DNA of 38,025 bases from a virus. The stretch lies in the IMG/VR virus record IMGVR_UViG_3300032085_000753, positions 1 to 38,025 of that record; one strand, written 5' to 3'. Numbering within the stretch: the stretch's first letter is position 1; each line of letters opens with the position of its first letter. Below, in pieces: positions 30,270-37,580 of the stretch. Both the position numbers and the translations under genes were made by a program. Under the pieces are notes generated by a model. That model was not told where the DNA came from and did no database searches. It saw only the letters and a program-made list of their open reading frames with translations.

Positions 30270-30298
30270 TTGACATTTGCTGTCAGAGTGCTTATATT
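30270..30298 (+). promoter_or_regulatory. Sigma70-type early promoter
   Basis: TTGACA, 17 bases, TATATT, preceded by a T-tract and an A-tract (CTTTTTTTGAAAAAACCG). It serves the genes from 30332 onward. Confidence 0.8.
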
Positions 30299-30331
30299 AT
30301 AGATATGAACAGAGCAAAGAAGGATTCGAAG

Positions 30332-30484
30332 ATGAAGTTTGACTACACCTCTCACGACCAAATCGACCTTGGTATGCAGCAGTATATCAAAAGCGTGGCG
30401 TGTGTAGATAACATCATCGAGGTGACCCTCGAACAGATAAACGATTATCTCAACGAAATGGATTGGTGGTATGGTGATGAATAA
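30332..30484 (+). CDS. 50-residue acidic hypothetical protein
   Basis: Begins MKFDYTSHDQIDLGMQQYIK and ends MDWWYGDE. It is acidic, with one cysteine. The ATG at 30332 has AAGGA 7 bases upstream; an in-frame ATG at 30305 would sit almost at the expected transcription start and is less likely. The next gene overlaps its end by 14 bases. Function unknown. It is the first gene after the promoter at 30270. Confidence 0.65.
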   Translation: MKFDYTSHDQIDLGMQQYIKSVACVDNIIEVTLEQINDYLNEMDWWYGDE

Positions 30485-31043
30485 AGCATACAAGGTATCC
30501 GTGATTGCTCTGGTGGCTGCGGTGACCTACGCTCTCGTTGCTGATAGAAGCACTGCTAGTAATCCAGATAAGCAATTTCGTATAGTATATGAAACGACTG
30601 ACGCATCTGTGATTGACCAAGCACATTGTCTTGCGACTAATATCTACTTTGAAGCAAGGCACCAAGAAGACGATGAGAAAGAAGCCATCGCTAACGTGGT
30701 TATCAATCGTGCCAGAGATAAATCGTTTCCAGATACAATCTGTGGAGTTGTTTATCAAGCAGTGAGAGATTCGAATGGCAACCCACTTCGCAACAAATGC
30801 CAGTTCTCTTGGTACTGCGATGGTAAGTCAGATAGAATTAAAGATGCTGCTGCTTATGAGGAAGACTTTCTTATCGCACTAGTCGCAATGATGAATCGTG
30901 AAGAAGAAGGACCAGATAATGATAACGCATACGATAACACTAATAATTCTCTTTGGTATCATGCTCATTACGTTGAGCCATATTGGGCAGCAGCATACAC
31001 ATTCCAGCAGCGCATTGGTGCCCACCTCTTCTATAGTCGCTAA
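30471..31043 (+). CDS. SleB-type cell-wall hydrolase, candidate endolysin
   Basis: A 190-residue protein of the Hydrolase_2 (SleB) family: HCLATNIYFEARHQ (the catalytic Glu region), IANVVINRARDKSFPDTI, CQFSWYCDGKSD and the C-terminal HAHYVEPYWA. It cuts peptidoglycan glycan strands. The N-terminus has a hydrophobic segment (about 8-25, VIALVAAVTYALVA), so it could be exported by the host or act as a signal-anchor-release endolysin. The segment contains mostly Ala and Val with few strongly hydrophobic residues, which fits release. It overlaps the next gene by one base. Confidence 0.85.
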   Translation: MVMNKAYKVSVIALVAAVTYALVADRSTASNPDKQFRIVYETTDASVIDQAHCLATNIYFEARHQEDDEKEAIANVVINRARDKSFPDTICGVVYQAVRDSNGNPLRNKCQFSWYCDGKSDRIKDAAAYEEDFLIALVAMMNREEEGPDNDNAYDNTNNSLWYHAHYVEPYWAAAYTFQQRIGAHLFYSR

Positions 31044-31258
31044 TGTCTGAAGAAACTAACATAATCATTCTTGATAAACTTATCGCATCTCGTCTAAAAA
31101 AAGAGAAGGAGTTGAAATACTATCAAGAAGAGTTAATGGAACTACAGGAGAAGATGAAGATGCTTCAAATGGATATCGATGTAACGAATATCATCATTCG
31201 AATGATCAATGATGAAAACGTCGTCGATTTGAAAACATATTTGATTGAGAAGGGATAA
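31043..31258 (+). CDS. Small coiled-coil protein
   Basis: A 71-residue protein, almost wholly helical, with heptad-like leucine spacing from residue 10 to 55 (DKLIASRLKKEKELKYYQEE...). No other motif. It begins at the last base of the hydrolase stop codon, and dCMP deaminase follows 5 bases later. It may form dimers with itself or a partner. Function unknown. Confidence 0.65.
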   Translation: MSEETNIIILDKLIASRLKKEKELKYYQEELMELQEKMKMLQMDIDVTNIIIRMINDENVVDLKTYLIEKG

Positions 31259-31263
31259 TAAAA

Positions 31264-31725
31264 ATGGTTTATTCTGCGGCTGAAGAGGTCGCACACAAAG
31301 AAGAAAAATATCACCGCCTGTATATGGACATTGCATATCGTGTTGCAGAAATGTCTCACGCAAAGCGTCGTAAGGTGGGTTGTGTAATCGTCAAAGATGA
31401 ACGTATCATCTCTATGGGATGGAACGGTATGCCAACTGGAATGCCTAATCTCTGTGAAGACTATGATACTCTTCGTGCTGTATCCACTACGAAAAAAGAG
31501 GTGCTACACGCAGAAGCGAATGCTTTGATGAAACTAGCAAAGTATGGTTCATCGTCAAATGGAGCAACTCTATATACTACGACTTCGCCTTGCTTTGAAT
31601 GTGCGAAGCTGATTTATCAAAGTGGTATTAAAAAATTAGTGTATTCTGAATTCTATACAGATCAGCAACCACTCACTTTTCTATATACTACACCCGGTTT
31701 TAATATTATACATTTGGAGAAATAA
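31264..31725 (+). CDS. dCMP deaminase (deoxycytidylate deaminase)
   Basis: A 153-residue zinc deaminase that turns dCMP into dUMP, feeding dTMP synthesis. H82-A-E84 and P109-C110-x2-C113 are the zinc ligands and catalytic Glu. RKVGCVIVKDERIISMGWNG is the substrate-side segment of the family, and the WNG(M/Y)P run is typical of phage enzymes. It matches the ribonucleotide reductase for thymidine nucleotide supply. No thymidylate synthase is in the window. Confidence 0.9.
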   Translation: MVYSAAEEVAHKEEKYHRLYMDIAYRVAEMSHAKRRKVGCVIVKDERIISMGWNGMPTGMPNLCEDYDTLRAVSTTKKEVLHAEANALMKLAKYGSSSNGATLYTTTSPCFECAKLIYQSGIKKLVYSEFYTDQQPLTFLYTTPGFNIIHLEK

Positions 31726-31986
31726 ATGGGAAAAGGCAAGAAGAGTTCTGGTACGCATTATGTGTCGAAGGGTTCAGTGGGTGTGAATAAGAGCATTACA
31801 AAGGCTGTCAGGCGTGAACGTAGTGAACTTGATAAGATGATGCAGGCGCTCAAGTCTTGGAAACGAGGCTCTCCCACACCACGCTCTATTCAAAGGTCAT
31901 TTGGTGTCACAGCTACAACTGCTCATAGAGATTGGGTTAAGCGTGGCTGGGCAATGAAAGACAAGGCGCCGATTGATGCAGGGTAA
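31726..31986 (+). CDS. Small basic protein with HTH-like segment
   Basis: An 86-residue basic protein (MGKGKKSSGTHYVSKGSVG...). Residues about 48-75 (TPRSIQRSFGVTATTAHRDW) look like a helix-turn-helix in which the second helix would read DNA. It directly follows the dCMP deaminase stop codon. It could be a small phage transcription regulator; the motif is judged by eye only. Confidence 0.55.
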   Translation: MGKGKKSSGTHYVSKGSVGVNKSITKAVRRERSELDKMMQALKSWKRGSPTPRSIQRSFGVTATTAHRDWVKRGWAMKDKAPIDAG

Positions 31987-32218
31987 GTATATATTACAAT
32001 GTGATGTTGATGATACGATCCGTGATCAGTTTATGCAAATTGTGAAAGCATACAAGCGTCAATATGTAATCGTGTATAATAGAATTCCAGACGGAAGTCA
32101 CATCATAACTTTTAATGATGTTGTCTTTGAAGAATTTATAGAATTTTTAGATCATGTAGAAGGAACAAGTGGAGGATATGATGGAGTATTTGGATATTCT
32201 AGAGAAGCTACACTCTAG
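31976..32218 (+). CDS. Small hypothetical protein
   Basis: An 80-residue acidic protein starting MQGKYILQCDVDDTIRDQF. The start at 31976 (ATG) is preferred to an adjacent TTG. It overlaps the HTH-like gene by 11 bases and the next gene by 38 bases. Alternating strands (YILQCDVD, YVIVYNRI, HIITFNDVVF) suggest a small alpha/beta fold. Not identified. Confidence 0.55.
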   Translation: MQGKYILQCDVDDTIRDQFMQIVKAYKRQYVIVYNRIPDGSHIITFNDVVFEEFIEFLDHVEGTSGGYDGVFGYSREATL

Positions 32219-32468
32219 TCGTTGTTGGGTTACCTTTAAGAAGGTCAATGGCGATATGCGAACGATGTGGTGTACTCTTCAAAAAGAGTATTTACCAGAG
32301 CAACAGGACATTGAAGAAGTTCTAGTTAAGCCAGAAGATGAACCCAAAGCAATTGCTGTATGGGATTTAGAGAAACAGGCTTGGCGTTCTTTTCGTATTG
32401 AGTCTATGGTTAGATTTGAGATTAACAGTTATTTACATCAGAGTGATTTCCATTGGTCGAAATCGTAG
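32181..32468 (+). CDS. SH3-like beta-barrel protein (DUF2693-type)
   Basis: A 95-residue protein. CWVTFKKVNGDMRTMWCTL and AVWDLEKQAWRSFRIESMVRFE are the paired strands of the small phage SH3-like fold I know as DUF2693. Its role in phages is unknown; it may bind a host protein. The ATG at 32181 is chosen because GGAGG is 5 bases away. It overlaps the upstream gene by 38 bases and the glycosyltransferase by 16 bases. Confidence 0.65.
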   Translation: MEYLDILEKLHSSRCWVTFKKVNGDMRTMWCTLQKEYLPEQQDIEEVLVKPEDEPKAIAVWDLEKQAWRSFRIESMVRFEINSYLHQSDFHWSKS

Positions 32469-33391
32469 CAGGCAAACTCATTCGTAATGAGTTGACACAG
32501 AATGCGATGGGTGGAACTGAGATGATGGCAATTGGAATGCAAAAGCGTATTCCACAAGAGTTGCTAAAGAACTTTCAGATTATCCACTCTCGCACTCGTG
32601 AATTACGAGATGATTTAAAAAAGATTCTTGTATGTCATGATTTAGCAGGAGACCCTGAAGTCTCCCACTTGAAATATGATGGCTATAAGAAGTATGATAA
32701 GTTGGTGTTTGTCTCTCAGTGGCAGTTTCAACAATATCATGATTATCTTGGTGTGCCATACAGTCACTCTCATATTCTCAAGAATGCTATTGAACCTATT
32801 GTTGAGCATAAGAAGCCGAATGATGGTAAGATTCGTATCATCTATCATACGACGCCTCATCGTGGGCTGGGTCTACTGTATCCTATCTTTGATGCTCTAT
32901 CTAAGCAGCATGATAATATCGAACTTGATGTGTATAGTTCCTTCAAGATATATGGCTGGGAGCAAAGAGATGAGCCATACAAGGCTCTATTCGATCAACT
33001 CAAGCAACATCCGAAGATTCGCTATCATGGGTCAGTATCTAACAAAGAGGTTAGAAAGGCGCTACAAAGCGCTCACATCTTCGCCTATCCGTCTATCTGG
33101 CAAGAGACTTCGTGTATTGCGTTGATTGAAGCTATGTCTGCTGGGTGTCTCTGTGTCCATCCAAACTATGCTGCTCTATCAGAGACTGCTGCTAATGAGA
33201 CAATCATGTATCAGTGGGATGAGGATGTTCAAGTTCATGCTAACAGAGCATATGAGCATCTCAAAGGTATCGTTGAGTATATTGATAAGCATGGTATGCC
33301 TGATATGGCTAAACAGAAGAATAACACAAACCAAGCATTCAACTGGGGTCTCCGTGTGAATCAATGGACGCAATTTTTATCATCTTTTTAG
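32453..33391 (+). CDS. GT4-like glycosyltransferase
   Basis: A 312-residue GT-B-type enzyme. NAMGGTEMMAIGM is a family motif near the N-terminus, VFVSQWQFQQY and RIIYHTTPHRGLG lie at the hinge, and AYPSIWQETSCIALIEAMSAG (the E-x7-E donor motif) lies in the C-terminal half. It begins with TTG (32453), giving (M)VEIVAGKLIRNEL, which fits homologues I recall. It is early, outside the late glycan cassette, and is preceded by no GT partner. It may modify a host surface sugar or phage DNA; the substrate is not evident. Confidence 0.75.
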   Translation: MVEIVAGKLIRNELTQNAMGGTEMMAIGMQKRIPQELLKNFQIIHSRTRELRDDLKKILVCHDLAGDPEVSHLKYDGYKKYDKLVFVSQWQFQQYHDYLGVPYSHSHILKNAIEPIVEHKKPNDGKIRIIYHTTPHRGLGLLYPIFDALSKQHDNIELDVYSSFKIYGWEQRDEPYKALFDQLKQHPKIRYHGSVSNKEVRKALQSAHIFAYPSIWQETSCIALIEAMSAGCLCVHPNYAALSETAANETIMYQWDEDVQVHANRAYEHLKGIVEYIDKHGMPDMAKQKNNTNQAFNWGLRVNQWTQFLSSF

Positions 33392-33399
33392 AAAAAGAG

Positions 33400-33428
33400 T
33401 TGACATTTGTTTCGATATGATATATATT
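33400..33428 (+). promoter_or_regulatory. Sigma70-type early promoter
   Basis: TTGACA, 17 bases, TATATT, with T/A tracts upstream (TTTTTAGAAAAAGAG). It serves the RNase H gene and its downstream operon. Confidence 0.8.
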
Positions 33429-33456
33429 AAGTATAGTAACAATAAAGGATAAACAA

Positions 33457-34323
33457 GTGATTCTCGTTGATATGAATCAGGTTATGATATCTAACGTCAT
33501 GGTTCAAATTGGCAACCATCATAATGTCGAGTTTGAAGAAAGTCTCATTCGGCATATGGTTCTCAATTCAATTCGCTCGTATCGCCGGAAGTTCGTCAAA
33601 GATTATGGAGAACTCGTTCTCTGTTTCGATGATAAGAACTACTGGCGGCGAGACATATTCCCATACTATAAAGCAAATCGCAAGAAGTCTCGTGAGACCT
33701 CTGAACTTAACTGGAATGAACTTTTTCGTATCCTAAATCTTGTGCGGGATGAACTCAAAGAAGTTTTCCCATACAAAACAGTTCAGGTTGACCGTGCTGA
33801 AGCAGACGATGCAATTGGTACAATCTGTCATAAGTTTGGTGTTGAACTGAATGCTGGCTCAACAGAAAAGATTTTGATTCTTTCTGCTGATAAAGACTTT
33901 ATTCAACTACATAAGTATGCTAATGTAACACAATATGATCCTATTCGTAAGCGATGGATTCGCCATGCTAATCCCAATCAGTACATTATGGAACACATTA
34001 TGAAGGGTGATGCGGGTGATGGTGTGCCTAACATGCTATCAGCAGACGATTGCTTTGTTATGGGGTCTCGGCAGAAGCCAATGACTCGAAAGCGTATTGA
34101 GCAGTTCATGGACGAAATTGAAAACGACTGCTTTTCGAATGAGTATGCTCTTCGGGGGTATCAGCGCAACAAAGCAATGATTGACTTGTCTATGGTGCCT
34201 GAGTATATTCAAGAAGAAGTGATGACTAAATACAATGAGGAGAGTGGTGATCGCTCTAAACTCTTTAACTACTTCATTGAAAAACGATTGAAGAATTTGA
34301 TTGAAAACATAGGTGAATTTTAA
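33457..34323 (+). CDS. rnh: RNase H / 5'-3' flap exonuclease (T4 Rnh-like)
   Basis: A 288-residue FEN-like nuclease that removes RNA primers from lagging-strand fragments. Acidic metal ligands are D5 (ILVDMNQ), CFDDKNYWRR (D58/D59), EADDAIG (115-121), and SADKDF (D145, D147). The helix-3-turn-helix segment KGDAGDGVPN (183-192) follows. The start is GTG with AAAGGA 7 bases upstream. The next gene follows without a gap (stop ends 34323). Confidence 0.9.
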   Translation: MILVDMNQVMISNVMVQIGNHHNVEFEESLIRHMVLNSIRSYRRKFVKDYGELVLCFDDKNYWRRDIFPYYKANRKKSRETSELNWNELFRILNLVRDELKEVFPYKTVQVDRAEADDAIGTICHKFGVELNAGSTEKILILSADKDFIQLHKYANVTQYDPIRKRWIRHANPNQYIMEHIMKGDAGDGVPNMLSADDCFVMGSRQKPMTRKRIEQFMDEIENDCFSNEYALRGYQRNKAMIDLSMVPEYIQEEVMTKYNEESGDRSKLFNYFIEKRLKNLIENIGEF

Positions 34324-34743
34324 ATGCAACTATCTATTTCTGAAATCTTAGACAAAGTATCTAAGATGAAAACAAAATCTGAGAAAGTGAAATGGCTCAA
34401 GCAGAATGAAGCAAAGCCATTGAAGACAGTCCTCAAAGCAATGTACTGTCCTTCTCTCAAATGCCTCTTACCTGAAGGCGCTCCTCCATACACACCATCA
34501 GAAGCAGTAGATGACCATGGTATGCTGTATAGAAATTCGAAGCGTATACCATATTTCTATGAAGGCATTGGCACAAATGTTAAGCCAATGAAGAGAGAAC
34601 AATTGTTCATACAACTGCTTGAGACTGTCAATAAGGATGATGCACTCCTTCTCATCGATATGAAAGATGGAAAGCGTGTCAAGGGACTAACTGCAAAGAC
34701 TATCAACGAAGCATTTTCAAATTTAATCATAGAGGGCAAGTAG
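34324..34743 (+). CDS. Conserved T4-like phage protein (DUF6433-type)
   Basis: A 139-residue protein. It begins with the SEILDKVSKMKTKSEKVKWL pattern and has LKCLLPEGAPPYTPSEA and REQLFIQLLETVNKDDALLL, which match a T4-like family I remember as DUF6433. The role is unknown. It directly follows the RNase H stop codon, so it is likely linked to replication or transcribed with it. Confidence 0.7.
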   Translation: MQLSISEILDKVSKMKTKSEKVKWLKQNEAKPLKTVLKAMYCPSLKCLLPEGAPPYTPSEAVDDHGMLYRNSKRIPYFYEGIGTNVKPMKREQLFIQLLETVNKDDALLLIDMKDGKRVKGLTAKTINEAFSNLIIEGK

Positions 34744-34750
34744 ACTAAAA

Positions 34751-34921
34751 ATGGGCAAAACTTATCGTCGAGAGAAAAACGTTTGGGACGACGACCCAAC
34801 TCGATTTGAGCGCAGAGTAAAGAAAAGCAGAGGCGCTCAAAAAGCAAAAGAACACGCCTATCAAGAACGGCGTCGTCAGAAAAACAAAATTCGAGAGAAT
34901 GAGGTTTATGAAGAACTCTAA
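34751..34921 (+). CDS. 56-residue highly basic protein
   Basis: Begins MGKTYRREKNVWDDDPTRFE and ends EVYEEL. The middle (RRVKKSRGAQKAKEHAYQER) is very rich in Arg and Lys, which suggests nucleic-acid binding. It is 7 bases after the upstream stop codon. The next gene overlaps its end by 23 bases in another frame. Not identified. Confidence 0.65.
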   Translation: MGKTYRREKNVWDDDPTRFERRVKKSRGAQKAKEHAYQERRRQKNKIRENEVYEEL

Positions 34922-35507
34922 ATTGATACTAACTGATTGCGATGGTGTATTACTTGACTGGTCGTATCGATTCTTCCAGTTCATGGAAGAAAAGGGGTAT
35001 ACACTATCTGATGGCTATCAACACGTCTATGGCATCGATAAGGTATTCGATGAAGTCGTTGATAAGGCTGATGGTCGTAGACTTGTAACAGAGTTTAATG
35101 AGAGTGCTTGGATTGGGTTTCTACCCGCACTTAGAGATGCAGTGAAGTATGTAAAAAAGCTGAATGAAGAGCATGGATATATCTTCGGCGTAATTACATC
35201 ACTCTCTACTAACTCATATGCTACAGCCCTTCGTGAAGAAAACTTGGTGAGAGTATTCGGAGAAAATGTCTTTGACTTCATCACTTGTATTGAAACGGGT
35301 GCTGATAAAGACGTTGAGTTGATGAAGTTTCAGGATTCAGAATGCTGGTGGATTGAAGATAAAGTAGAGAATGCAGAATGTGGATTGAAGTTTAACCTCA
35401 ATCCAATTCTTATGCGACACACTCACAATCAAAGCTATATTACTTCAAATATGCGTACTGCAAGAAATTGGAAACAAATATATAACATCGTCACTGGAGA
35501 ACAATAA
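34899..35507 (+). CDS. HAD-family hydrolase
   Basis: A 202-residue HAD protein. LILTDCDGVLLDW near the start is motif I (DxD), GVITSLS is motif II and WWIEDKVENAECG near 150 fills the motif IV place. It could dephosphorylate a nucleotide or sugar phosphate; I recall similar proteins in marine T4-like phages. Alternative start ATG 34908 gives 199 residues. It overlaps the next gene by one base. Confidence 0.7.
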   Translation: MRFMKNSKLILTDCDGVLLDWSYRFFQFMEEKGYTLSDGYQHVYGIDKVFDEVVDKADGRRLVTEFNESAWIGFLPALRDAVKYVKKLNEEHGYIFGVITSLSTNSYATALREENLVRVFGENVFDFITCIETGADKDVELMKFQDSECWWIEDKVENAECGLKFNLNPILMRHTHNQSYITSNMRTARNWKQIYNIVTGEQ

Positions 35508-35737
35508 TGCCTACATATTCATTTGAGCATATTAAAACTGGTGACACTATGACAACCTTTTGTACATGGAAGGAAGCACAAGAAGTTATTAAGGATGGTA
35601 GCTATAAAATGTTAGTCTCTGCACCTGCTATTGTATCAGGTACTGGTAGTGTTGCTGGTAAGATTGATAACGGGTTCAATGACGTTTTGACAAGAGTGAA
35701 AAAAGCCAATCGGGGATCAAACATTCAAACAAAATAG
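35507..35737 (+). CDS. FmdB-like small phage protein without zinc cysteines
   Basis: A 76-residue protein beginning MPTYSFEHIKTGDTMTTF. The layout, with the PTYxFxxxxTG start, APAIVSGTGSVAG and the DGFNDVLTRVKKANRGSNI end, fits FmdB-like phage proteins I recall. The zinc-binding cysteines of bacterial FmdB are missing (one Cys only). Role unknown. The PhoH gene starts 8 bases downstream. Confidence 0.6.
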   Translation: MPTYSFEHIKTGDTMTTFCTWKEAQEVIKDGSYKMLVSAPAIVSGTGSVAGKIDNGFNDVLTRVKKANRGSNIQTK

Positions 35738-35745
35738 GACAATCC

Positions 35746-36501
35746 ATGCTCACAAGTCCAGAACGCTTAACAAAAAGACAAAAAAGAAAATTGCGCCAAG
35801 ATAAAGTCTTGGACAAATCTGGAAACCTGAACGTAGGAGAGAAGTTTAAACTCAACTCAATCAAACCAATAACAATAGCACAAGAAGACGCTTTTCATTC
35901 TTGGCACAACGATTATCATCTAATGCTTCATGGTATTGCTGGTACAGGAAAGACATTCATTGGTTTGTATCTAGCACTGAAGTCTGTGCTTGAAGACAAA
36001 TCTTTTAATAAAGTATTCATCATCAGATCAGTAGTACCAACAAGAGATATGGGTTTCTTACCCGGCAATCAGAAAGAGAAGATGAAGGTGTATGAAGCAC
36101 CTTATCAGGACATTGCTAGAAAGCTATTCAACCGTGGTGACGCTTACGAGATACTAAAGACAAAGAACATCGTAGAGTTTATGTCAACCTCGTTTGTTCG
36201 TGGTATTACATTAGATGATTGTGTTATTATTGTAGACGAAGTTCAAAATATGAATGCGATGGAGTTGCATTCTGTGATGACAAGAGTTGGTGAAAACTGT
36301 AAGATTATATTTTGTGGAGACGTTCGTCAAGATGACTTGACAAGCGAACGAAAAAAAGAATTGAGCGGACTAAGAGAGTTTTTACGCATTATAGATAGTA
36401 TGGAAGAATTTGATTTTATCGAATTTACTGCTGAAGATATTGTTCGCTCAGACCTTGTAAAGTCCTATATTATAGCGAGGTCCAAACTGGGACTAGATTG
36501 A
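35746..36501 (+). CDS. phoH: PhoH-like ATPase
   Basis: A 251-residue P-loop ATPase. Walker A is GIAGTGKT (63-70), Walker B is VIIVDEVQN (160-168), and FCGDVRQDD is the sensor region. RSVVPTRDMGFLPGNQKEK is the typical PhoH substrate segment. PhoH proteins are frequent in marine phages; they may unwind RNA or nucleic acid, but the biological role is not settled. The stop overlaps the next start (TGATG). Confidence 0.9.
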   Translation: MLTSPERLTKRQKRKLRQDKVLDKSGNLNVGEKFKLNSIKPITIAQEDAFHSWHNDYHLMLHGIAGTGKTFIGLYLALKSVLEDKSFNKVFIIRSVVPTRDMGFLPGNQKEKMKVYEAPYQDIARKLFNRGDAYEILKTKNIVEFMSTSFVRGITLDDCVIIVDEVQNMNAMELHSVMTRVGENCKIIFCGDVRQDDLTSERKKELSGLREFLRIIDSMEEFDFIEFTAEDIVRSDLVKSYIIARSKLGLD

Positions 36502-37172
36502 TGAAACACTTTAATCATGTGGAGGCTCCAACTCTAACGGAGCTAATTGCTGAAACGACGGGTAGCGGTAGGGTGTACAATACGCCTGAAGGAAATCGCT
36601 ACCCGTCAGTTACGACTATACTATCAGAACTAAGCAAAGCAGGTATTGCTGCTTGGCGAAAACGTGTTGGCGCAGAAGAAGCTAATCGTATTTCTACACA
36701 GGCTAGCACAAGAGGTACAAAGATCCACCAAATCTGTGAAGACTATCTCAACAATAAGCCTGATTATCTTGATGGTCAGATGCCAGCAAACGTCTTTACG
36801 TTCAAACAAATCCAACCTATCCTAGATCAGTATGTGGATAACATCCAATATCTAGAAGCGCCTTTGTATTCTGACTTTCTGAAAACAGCGGGTAGGGTAG
36901 ATTGTATCGCAGAGTTCGACGGGAAACTCTCCATTATTGATTTCAAAACATCTCGTAAACCCAAAAAGAAAGAATGGATTTCTAACTACTTTATGCAAGC
37001 ATCTTGCTATGCTGTGATGTATGAGGAACGAACTGAAATCCCAGTCAGTCGCACCGTAGTGATTGTTGCGGTCGATGGCTCTGAACCACAAGTGTTTGTT
37101 GAAAACAGAGACAACTTCATTGAAGAGTTTGTGGATGCCAGAGTCTCATACAAGGAGAAGTATAATGTTTAA
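36501..37172 (+). CDS. RecB-like PD-(D/E)XK exonuclease
   Basis: A 223-residue nuclease. GRVDCIAEF (131-139, D134) and IIDFKTS (145-151, D147 and K149) are the metal-binding motifs; QASCY (166-170) is the QxxxY motif of RecB-like exonucleases. It probably degrades or processes DNA ends during replication and recombination. ATG 36501 is the start; an adjacent TTG is less likely. It overlaps PhoH by one base and the exported gene below by 8 bases. Confidence 0.85.
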   Translation: MKHFNHVEAPTLTELIAETTGSGRVYNTPEGNRYPSVTTILSELSKAGIAAWRKRVGAEEANRISTQASTRGTKIHQICEDYLNNKPDYLDGQMPANVFTFKQIQPILDQYVDNIQYLEAPLYSDFLKTAGRVDCIAEFDGKLSIIDFKTSRKPKKKEWISNYFMQASCYAVMYEERTEIPVSRTVVIVAVDGSEPQVFVENRDNFIEEFVDARVSYKEKYNV

Positions 37173-37518
37173 ATTACTATCTGCAATTACTATCGCTGCT
37201 GTTATTATGATTTCAACTCCCGCAAAATCGGCTATATTTACTATGCCAGTCAGTCTGATTTGTGATGATGCAAAAGAGATTACAGAGTATGTTAATAAGG
37301 AAGGTTATGTCTTGGTTGCAAGTGGGCTGACAAAAACCGCTAAAGGCGATATATTCGTAGGTGTATACGCTCATAAGGAAGATTTGATTGTTCTTGGTGT
37401 TGATCCTGAAGGATATGCTTGCTTCATCGTTGAAATTAATGAAGCACTAGAGTGGGAGTTTGATATGAAAAAGAATCTCCCTGAACCAACAGATAAGAGC
37501 CCAAAAATTCCCTCATAA
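37165..37518 (+). CDS. Exported hypothetical protein
   Basis: A 117-residue protein with a signal peptide (MFKLLSAITIAAVIMISTPAKS|A). The mature part is beta-rich (YVLVASGLTKTAKGDIFVGVYAHKE) with two cysteines (near 32 and 80), and ends in a Pro/Lys-rich tail. The start at 37165 has AAGGAG 7 bases upstream; longer in-frame readings run back into the nuclease gene and lack a ribosome site. Role unknown; it is likely periplasmic. Confidence 0.7.
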   Translation: MFKLLSAITIAAVIMISTPAKSAIFTMPVSLICDDAKEITEYVNKEGYVLVASGLTKTAKGDIFVGVYAHKEDLIVLGVDPEGYACFIVEINEALEWEFDMKKNLPEPTDKSPKIPS

Positions 37519-37523
37519 AAAGG

Positions 37524-37552
37524 TTGACTTTATATCCCTTCTCGTATAGTAT
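37524..37552 (+). promoter_or_regulatory. Sigma70-type early promoter
   Basis: TTGACT followed after 17 bases by TAGTAT; a better match (TATAGT) lies at 15 bases. It serves the tRNA-containing reading frame at 37581. Confidence 0.6.
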
Positions 37553-37580
37553 ATAAAAATACTAATGAGGAGAGACAGAG

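Noticed and set aside
32676-33125. A 149-codon plus-strand frame inside the GT4-like gene
   Set aside because: The real frame carries clear glycosyltransferase motifs. The shadow frame is Ile-, Leu- and Met-rich with no ribosome site.
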